DNA of 5,061 bases, taken from the NCBI GenBank assembly GCA_934569425.1, contig CAKTKM010000102.1, forward strand, positions 1-5,061. Direction: 5' to 3'. The notes under the pieces are model-generated. The model did not search any database. It saw only the letters and a list, made by a program, of their open reading frames with translations, and was not told where the DNA came from. The first letter of the stretch is position 1. Every line of letters starts with the position of its first letter. Source of the stretch: an uncultured Oscillospiraceae bacterium (GTDB lineage: Bacteria > Bacillota > Clostridia > Oscillospirales > Oscillospiraceae). Made by a program: the position numbers and the translations under genes. Positions 1-5,061 of the stretch are shown here, piece after piece.

Positions 1-2
1 GT

Positions 3-731
3 GATGCGGTGCTCCATGGGACGAACCGCGTCAGCCTGTTCGGACTGAAGGAGGTGAACCCGGCGTACATCTCCTCGCTGGTGGTGGTGGGCGCACTGCT
101 GCTGGCGGCGCTGCTGCTGCGGATCTTTGTGATCCCACGGTTCAGAATGGTACCGGGAAAGCTGCAGCTGGCGCTGGAAACGGTGGTGGGCATGTTTGAC
201 GGCATGGCCCGCGGCAACAGCCCTCACCGGTACAAATTCCTGGGGGCGTATGCCTTCGGCGCGGGCGTATACATCTTTGTGGGTACGCTGTTTGAGCTGT
301 TCGGCTTTCAGGCCGTTACCACCAACGGAAGTATCATCACCCTGCCGGCGCCGCTGTCGGACGTGAACGCGGCCATCTCCCTCGGCTGCCTGTCCTATCT
401 GGTCATAATGGGCGGCGGCATTCTGGGCAACGGTGTCAAGGGACTGGGCAAGACGCTGAAGGACTTTTCCCTGCCCATCTCCATGAGCTTCCGTATGTTC
501 GGCGCGCTGCTCAGCGGCCTGTTGGTGACGGAGCTGGTGTATTACTATGTGACGCTGAGCTATGTGATCCCGGTGATCGTGGCGGTGCTGTTCACGCTGC
601 TGCACGCGCTGATCCAGGCCTATGTGCTGACCATGCTGACCACGCTGTTCTACGGCGAGGTATCGGAAAAGCAGGCCGGTAAGCCCAAAAAGAAGAAAAA
701 GGAAAAGAACATCGAAACTGCAAATATTTGA
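3..731 (+). CDS. atpB: F1Fo ATP synthase subunit a (5' partial)
   Basis: Subunit a is the membrane stator that feeds ions to the c-ring. The frame is open to the left window edge. A GTG at 9 is possible as a start, but no ribosome binding site is visible and the start probably lies outside. Numbering from that GTG, hydrophobic segments lie near residues 21-43, 76-100, 119-140, 153-183 and 185-216, matching the usual five-helix plan. LPAPLSDVNAAISLG (111-125) matches the conserved P-T-aD-lN segment. SLPISMSFRMFGALLSG (154-170) is the helix 5 signature with the essential Arg at R162. IQAY (202-205) holds the conserved helix 6 Gln. Oddities: FGA replaces the usual FGN, the helix 4-helix 5 loop is about 20 residues shorter than in E. 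coli, and the protein ends in a Lys-rich tail (225-233) of the kind expected on the cytoplasmic side. It is the first of a run of co-directional atp genes; atpE follows 17 nt later. Identity is secure; the exact start is not. Confidence 0.95.
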   Translation, partial: DAVLHGTNRVSLFGLKEVNPAYISSLVVVGALLLAALLLRIFVIPRFRMVPGKLQLALETVVGMFDGMARGNSPHRYKFLGAYAFGAGVYIFVGTLFELFGFQAVTTNGSIITLPAPLSDVNAAISLGCLSYLVIMGGGILGNGVKGLGKTLKDFSLPISMSFRMFGALLSGLLVTELVYYYVTLSYVIPVIVAVLFTLLHALIQAYVLTMLTTLFYGEVSEKQAGKPKKKKKEKNIETANI

Positions 732-750
732 CGGAGGAAAAAGGAATCAT
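687..750 (+). promoter_or_regulatory. A/T-rich purine tract upstream of atpE, possible translation enhancer
   Basis: Only 20 of 64 bases are G or C, in strong contrast to the GC-rich surroundings. The tract covers the Lys-rich end of atpB and runs through the atpE ribosome binding site to its ATG, so this part of the mRNA should be weakly folded. In E. coli an A/U-rich stretch before atpE is known to boost translation of subunit c, which is needed in many copies per enzyme. A similar role here is inferred from position and composition only; the simple need to encode a Lys-rich tail is an alternative. Confidence 0.35.
733..745 (+). promoter_or_regulatory. Ribosome binding site of atpE
   Basis: GGAGG at 733-737, followed by AAGGA at 741-745, lies just before ATG 749. 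The GGAGG is 11 nt and the AAGGA 3 nt from the start codon. This decides the start: the in-frame TTG at 728 lies upstream of these motifs and would add only seven charged residues before a normal signal peptide start. Confidence 0.75.
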
Positions 751-838
751 GAAAAAGCTGATGAACAAGAGAGTGTTTGCCTTAGTGCTGTGCCTGGTGC
801 TGGCGCTGACCGCCATCCTGACCGTGACCGCCTTTGCC
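749..838 (+). other. Predicted Sec signal peptide region of subunit c
   Basis: These 30 codons encode a basic n-region (MKKLMNKR), a Leu/Val-rich core and an Ala-Phe-Ala site before Asp31, the classic type I signal peptidase pattern. If uncleaved, it would instead be an extra membrane helix on every c subunit. Prediction by eye only. Confidence 0.7.
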
Positions 839-1123
839 GATACTGCGCCTGCGGACGGCACCGCCGAGACGCAGACGGAGGAGACTTCCACCGCCGGCGC
901 TACCAACGGCAAGGCCATTGCCTCGGGTATCGCCATCGGTATTGCCGCCGCCGGCGGCGCCATCGGTATGGGCATGGCTGTCGGCAAGTCCGCCGAGGGC
1001 ATTGCCCGCCAGCCGGAGGCCGAGGGTAAGATCCGCACCACCATGATGCTGGGTCTGGTGTTTCTGGAAACCGCCATCATTTACGCCCTGCTGGTGGTCA
1101 TTCTGATCATCTTTGTGCTGTAA
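749..1123 (+). CDS. atpE: F1Fo ATP synthase subunit c with signal peptide and acidic linker
   Basis: Subunit c is the two-helix proteolipid that forms the rotating ring of Fo. At 124 residues it is long; 75-90 is usual. Residues 1-30 look like a Sec signal peptide: Lys/Arg at 2-8, a hydrophobic core 9-27, and an AFA site before D31. Residues 31-53 are a Thr/Ala/acid-rich linker with five acidic and no basic residues. The c hairpin follows: Gly-rich helix 1 (about 56-82), the polar loop RQP (87-89), and helix 2 (about 97-123) with the ion-binding carboxylate E107 in LETAIIY. Both ends of a c hairpin face the outside of the membrane, so an exported N-terminus is topologically sensible. The Gln of the Na+ signature in helix 1 is replaced by M74, which leans towards H+ coupling but does not prove it. 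The ATG at 749 is chosen over TTG 728 because of the ribosome binding site. atpF follows 18 nt later. Confidence 0.95.
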   Translation: MKKLMNKRVFALVLCLVLALTAILTVTAFADTAPADGTAETQTEETSTAGATNGKAIASGIAIGIAAAGGAIGMGMAVGKSAEGIARQPEAEGKIRTTMMLGLVFLETAIIYALLVVILIIFVL

Positions 1124-1141
1124 GCAAAGGGGAGCCGTGCT

Positions 1142-1639
1142 ATGAGTAACATCCCTCTGAATATTGATTGGCAGCAGATATTGCTGCACTTCTTCAACTT
1201 CTCCATTCTGGTGGGCGGCTTGTATCTGCTGCTGTTCAAGCCGGTGAAGGCCTTTATGGAAAAGCGGGAGAAGCACTATGCCGACATGGAGTCCGCCGCG
1301 CAGGCGCGGGAGAAGGACACCGAGGCCATGAAGGTAGCCATGGCGCAGCGGGAGGCTGCGCTGGACGCTGAACTGGATGAGAAGCGGGCCACCGCCGCCA
1401 AGGAGGCGGAGGAGTACATGCAGCAGCAGCGTGACGCGGCCAAGACGCAGGCGGACAAGATCCTGTCCGATACCAGATCCGCCGCGGAGAGCGAGCGCAG
1501 GAAGATCGTGGCGGAGGCCAACCGCGAGGCGGTGACCATTGCCGAGGACGCCATGGAGAAGATCCTTGCGGTGCGGACGGCACAGGCCTACGACGCCTTT
1601 GTGAACGCCGCGGAGGAGGAAGAAGAGCATGAGCACTGA
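1142..1639 (+). CDS. atpF: F1Fo ATP synthase subunit b
   Basis: Subunit b forms the dimeric peripheral stalk that holds the F1 head against rotation. The protein has 165 residues, close to the usual 156-170. A short N-terminus with W10 leads into one membrane helix (about 12-31, with FFNFSILV), then the typical FKPVKAFMEKRE exit motif (32-42), then a long Ala/Glu/Lys/Arg-rich helix (about 36-155) suited to the right-handed coiled coil of b dimers. The ending is an acidic and His tail (AEEEEEHEH, 157-165), encoded by the purine-rich ribosome binding site of the next gene. ATG 1142 is preceded by GGGGAG (1129-1134) at 7 nt. The gene overlaps the downstream fusion gene by 11 nt, which suggests translational coupling. 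Its C-terminal end would normally bind the C-terminal domain of delta, which here is fused to alpha. There is only one b gene in the window, so a b homodimer is likely. Confidence 0.95.
   Translation: MSNIPLNIDWQQILLHFFNFSILVGGLYLLLFKPVKAFMEKREKHYADMESAAQAREKDTEAMKVAMAQREAALDAELDEKRATAAKEAEEYMQQQRDAAKTQADKILSDTRSAAESERRKIVAEANREAVTIAEDAMEKILAVRTAQAYDAFVNAAEEEEEHEH
1612..1620 (+). promoter_or_regulatory. Ribosome binding site of the delta-alpha fusion gene, inside atpF
   Basis: GGAGGAGGA lies 8 nt before ATG 1629, within the last codons of atpF. This strong, well-spaced site fixes the start of the fusion gene directly before the delta-like domain. It shows that the extension is designed to be translated and is not merely an upstream open frame. 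Confidence 0.85.
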
Positions 1640-3380
1640 TGCACGCCTGACGGCGAAACTGTTCAGCGCCTGCCCGCCGGAGAGCGGGCAGAAGGAGCGG
1701 CTGGAGGCTGTGCTGTCGAAAAAGTACGGCGAGGCCGTTGCGCTGGTGTGGCAGGAGGACCGCTCCGCGGCGGGTGGCTTCCGCATTCAGGTGGGCAGCG
1801 AGGTCATCGACTGGACGGCGGAAGGCCGGCTGCGCCAGCTGGAGGAAAGGCTGACCGGCCTCAGGAGCACCGGCGGTTCGGTGATCCCCCTGATCCGGGA
1901 CACGGTGAAAAGCTGGGTGCCGGAGGTGTGCGCCCGCGAGGTGGGCAGCGTGCTGACCGTGGCGGACGGCATCGCCTATGTGGACGGTCTGGAGGGCGCT
2001 ACCTACGGCGAGATCCTGCTGTTTGAGGGCGGCATCCGGGGCATGGTGCAGGAGCTGCGGGGCAGCCGCATCGGCTGCATCCTGTTTGGCCGCGTGGAGG
2101 AGGTCAGCGAGGGTACGGCGGTATACCGTACCGGAAGGACCGCAGGTATCGGCGTGTCCGGCGGCATGATCGGCCGTGTGGTGGACGCGCTGGGCGCACC
2201 CATTGACGGCGGCGGAGACATTCCCGCGGAGGAGTACCGCAGGATCGAGAGCCCCGCCCCCGGCATCATCGACCGCCAGCCGGTGAATACCCCCATGGAG
2301 ACGGGCATTTTGTCCATCGACTCCATGTTCCCCATTGGCCGGGGACAGCGTGAGCTGATCATCGGCGACCGGCAGACCGGCAAGACGTCCATCGCCATCG
2401 ACACCATCCTGAACCAGAAGGGGAAGGACATGATCTGCATTTATGTGGCCATCGGCCAGAAGGCCAGCTCTGTGGCGCAGATCGCGGAGCTGCTGCGCAG
2501 GCGCGGCGCCATGGACTACTCTATCATCGTCTGTGCCGGAGCGGGCGAGTCCGCCTCCATGCAGTACATCGCCCCCTATGCCGGTGCGGCCATCGGTGAG
2601 TATTTCATGAACAGGGGAAAGGACGTGCTGATCGTGTACGACGACCTTTCCAAGCACGCCATTGCCTACCGCGCCCTGAGCCTGCTGCTGGGGCGCTCCC
2701 CCGGACGCGAGGCCTATCCCGGCGATGTGTTCTATCTGCACTCCCGCCTGCTGGAGCGGGCGGCGCGGCTCAGCGATGCGCGTGGCGGCGGCAGCATGAC
2801 GGCGCTGCCCATCGTGGAGACGCAGGCGGGCGACGTGTCCGCTTATATCCCCACCAATATCATCTCCATCACCGACGGACAGATCTTTCTGGAGAGCAGT
2901 CTGTTCTTCTCCGGACAGCGTCCGGCGGTGAACGTGGGCCTGTCCGTGTCCCGTGTGGGCGGCGCGGCGCAGACCAAGGCCATGAAGAAGGCCGTCGGCA
3001 CGCTGCGCCTGGATCTGGCGCAGTACCGCGAGATGGAGGTGTTCACCCAGTTCTCCAGCGATCTGGATGAGGAGACCAAGAGCCAGCTGGCCTACGGCCA
3101 GAGTCTGATGCGTATTCTGCGGCAGGGGCGCAGCGCCCCGCTGAGTCAGGCGCAGCAGATCATCACACTGGTGACCGCCATGGCGCATATGTACCAGCAG
3201 GTGCCGGTGTCTCAGGTCTGCGCCCTGCGGGACTACATTCTGAAGGAGTTTGCCACCAACCGTCAGAGCCTGATGCTGCAGCTGGAACAGGGGACGGCGC
3301 TGACCGACGACCTGCGCCGGCAGATCATTGACTTTGCGAAGACCGCGCTGGAGAAATTCCGGCGCGCGGGCGGGCGGTGA
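1629..3380 (+). CDS. atpA: ATP synthase delta C-terminal domain fused to subunit alpha
   Basis: Alpha is the non-catalytic nucleotide-binding subunit of the F1 head. This product has 583 residues against about 500-513 for normal alpha. Residues 7-78 match the C-terminal domain of delta/OSCP: a helix (about 19-32), then VALVWQEDRSAAGGFRIQVG (37-56) and VIDWTAEGRLRQLEERL (59-75), equivalent to the E. coli delta segment ending VIDGSVRGRLERLADVL. From about residue 84 it is alpha: VIPLIRDTVKSW parallels the E. coli N-terminal helix, then the beta-barrel domain (about 103-175), Walker A GDRQTGKT (246-253), VYDDLSK (336-342), ISITDGQIFLE (412-422) and the Arg finger motif SVSRVGGAAQT (439-449, R442), then the helical C-terminal domain. 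The start has a strong ribosome binding site and overlaps atpF by 11 nt; atpG follows after 4 nt. The N-terminal helical domain of delta is absent, so the gene stands in for atpH plus atpA. The alpha identity is certain; the delta domain is a by-eye alignment but strong. Confidence 0.95.
   Translation: MSTDARLTAKLFSACPPESGQKERLEAVLSKKYGEAVALVWQEDRSAAGGFRIQVGSEVIDWTAEGRLRQLEERLTGLRSTGGSVIPLIRDTVKSWVPEVCAREVGSVLTVADGIAYVDGLEGATYGEILLFEGGIRGMVQELRGSRIGCILFGRVEEVSEGTAVYRTGRTAGIGVSGGMIGRVVDALGAPIDGGGDIPAEEYRRIESPAPGIIDRQPVNTPMETGILSIDSMFPIGRGQRELIIGDRQTGKTSIAIDTILNQKGKDMICIYVAIGQKASSVAQIAELLRRRGAMDYSIIVCAGAGESASMQYIAPYAGAAIGEYFMNRGKDVLIVYDDLSKHAIAYRALSLLLGRSPGREAYPGDVFYLHSRLLERAARLSDARGGGSMTALPIVETQAGDVSAYIPTNIISITDGQIFLESSLFFSGQRPAVNVGLSVSRVGGAAQTKAMKKAVGTLRLDLAQYREMEVFTQFSSDLDEETKSQLAYGQSLMRILRQGRSAPLSQAQQIITLVTAMAHMYQQVPVSQVCALRDYILKEFATNRQSLMLQLEQGTALTDDLRRQIIDFAKTALEKFRRAGGR
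1647..1853 (+). other. atpH: Delta/OSCP C-terminal domain module at the start of alpha
   Basis: Residues 7-75 of the fusion align without large gaps to the last ~70 residues of E. coli delta: SACPPESGQKERLEAVLSKK against [20 protein letters not shown], then the GG-(F)-R-(I)-x-V-G core, VID, and GRLxxL. This domain normally binds the C-terminus of subunit b. About 105 residues of N-terminal delta domain are missing, since b coding sequence lies directly upstream. Confidence 0.85.
1863..1883 (+). promoter_or_regulatory. Candidate internal start for a delta-free alpha
   Basis: AGGAG at 1863-1867 precedes an in-frame GTG at 1881 (residue 85), just where alpha homology begins. Starting there would give a 499-residue protein of normal alpha length. 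The spacing of 13 nt is longer than ideal and GTG is a weaker start, so this is speculative. Confidence 0.15.
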
Positions 3381-3384
3381 GCGC

Positions 3385-5061
<1,677 letters not shown>

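Noticed and set aside
9..11. GTG 9 as the true start of subunit a
   Set aside because: Only eight bases precede it in the window, the frame stays open upstream, and no binding site is visible; treated as 5' partial.
728..748. TTG 728 as the start of subunit c
   Set aside because: It lies upstream of the GGAGG motif and would put charged residues before the signal peptide; ATG 749 with its binding site is better.
782..1786. Antisense open frame of 334 codons opposite c and b
   Set aside because: Composition is Leu/Gly/His/Gln-rich with no motifs; it mirrors the codons of atpE and atpF and has no credible start context.
3328..3384. Upstream extension of gamma into the end of alpha
   Set aside because: The extra residues are Arg-rich shadow sequence of alpha; family alignment begins at ATG 3385.

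Overview
The window is a single, tightly packed F-type (F1Fo) ATP synthase operon read entirely on the + strand. The order is atpB (subunit a, 5' end cut by the window edge), atpE (c), atpF (b), a fused delta-alpha gene in the atpH-atpA position, atpG (gamma), and atpD (beta, 3' end cut by the window edge). Gaps between genes are 4-18 nt or short overlaps, so there is no intergenic stretch of note, and I see no RNA gene, mobile element, CRISPR array or terminator. The DNA is GC-rich with GC-rich third positions, which produces many long antisense shadow frames. The a, b, c and gamma sequences and the GC-rich style suggest a Gram-positive anaerobe of the Clostridia, perhaps an Oscillospiraceae/Ruminococcaceae-type gut bacterium; this is an inference from sequence style and not a firm assignment.

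Layout: 3-731 a; 749-1123 c; 1142-1639 b; 1629-3380 delta(C-terminal domain)-alpha; 3385-4287 gamma; 4293-5061+ beta. Subunits a and c form the ion-conducting membrane part, b is the peripheral stalk, alpha and beta form the catalytic head and gamma is the rotor shaft. Epsilon (atpC) would be expected after beta, outside the window.

The standout observation is that there is no separate delta gene. The alpha gene is about 80 codons longer than usual. Its first ~78 residues match the C-terminal domain of delta/OSCP (the part that grips subunit b), and they are joined in frame to an essentially complete alpha. The N-terminal helical domain of delta, which normally docks delta on the alpha N-termini, is absent from the operon. 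A covalent link seems to replace that docking. This raises a stoichiometry problem (three alphas per head, one b dimer), and a weak candidate internal start (GTG 1881) could bear on it.

Other unusual points: subunit c carries a Sec-type signal peptide followed by an acidic Thr-rich linker; subunit a has a shortened helix 4-helix 5 loop and FGA in place of the usual FGN after the essential Arg; and an A/T-rich purine tract sits just upstream of atpE, where extra translation would be needed to supply the c-ring.
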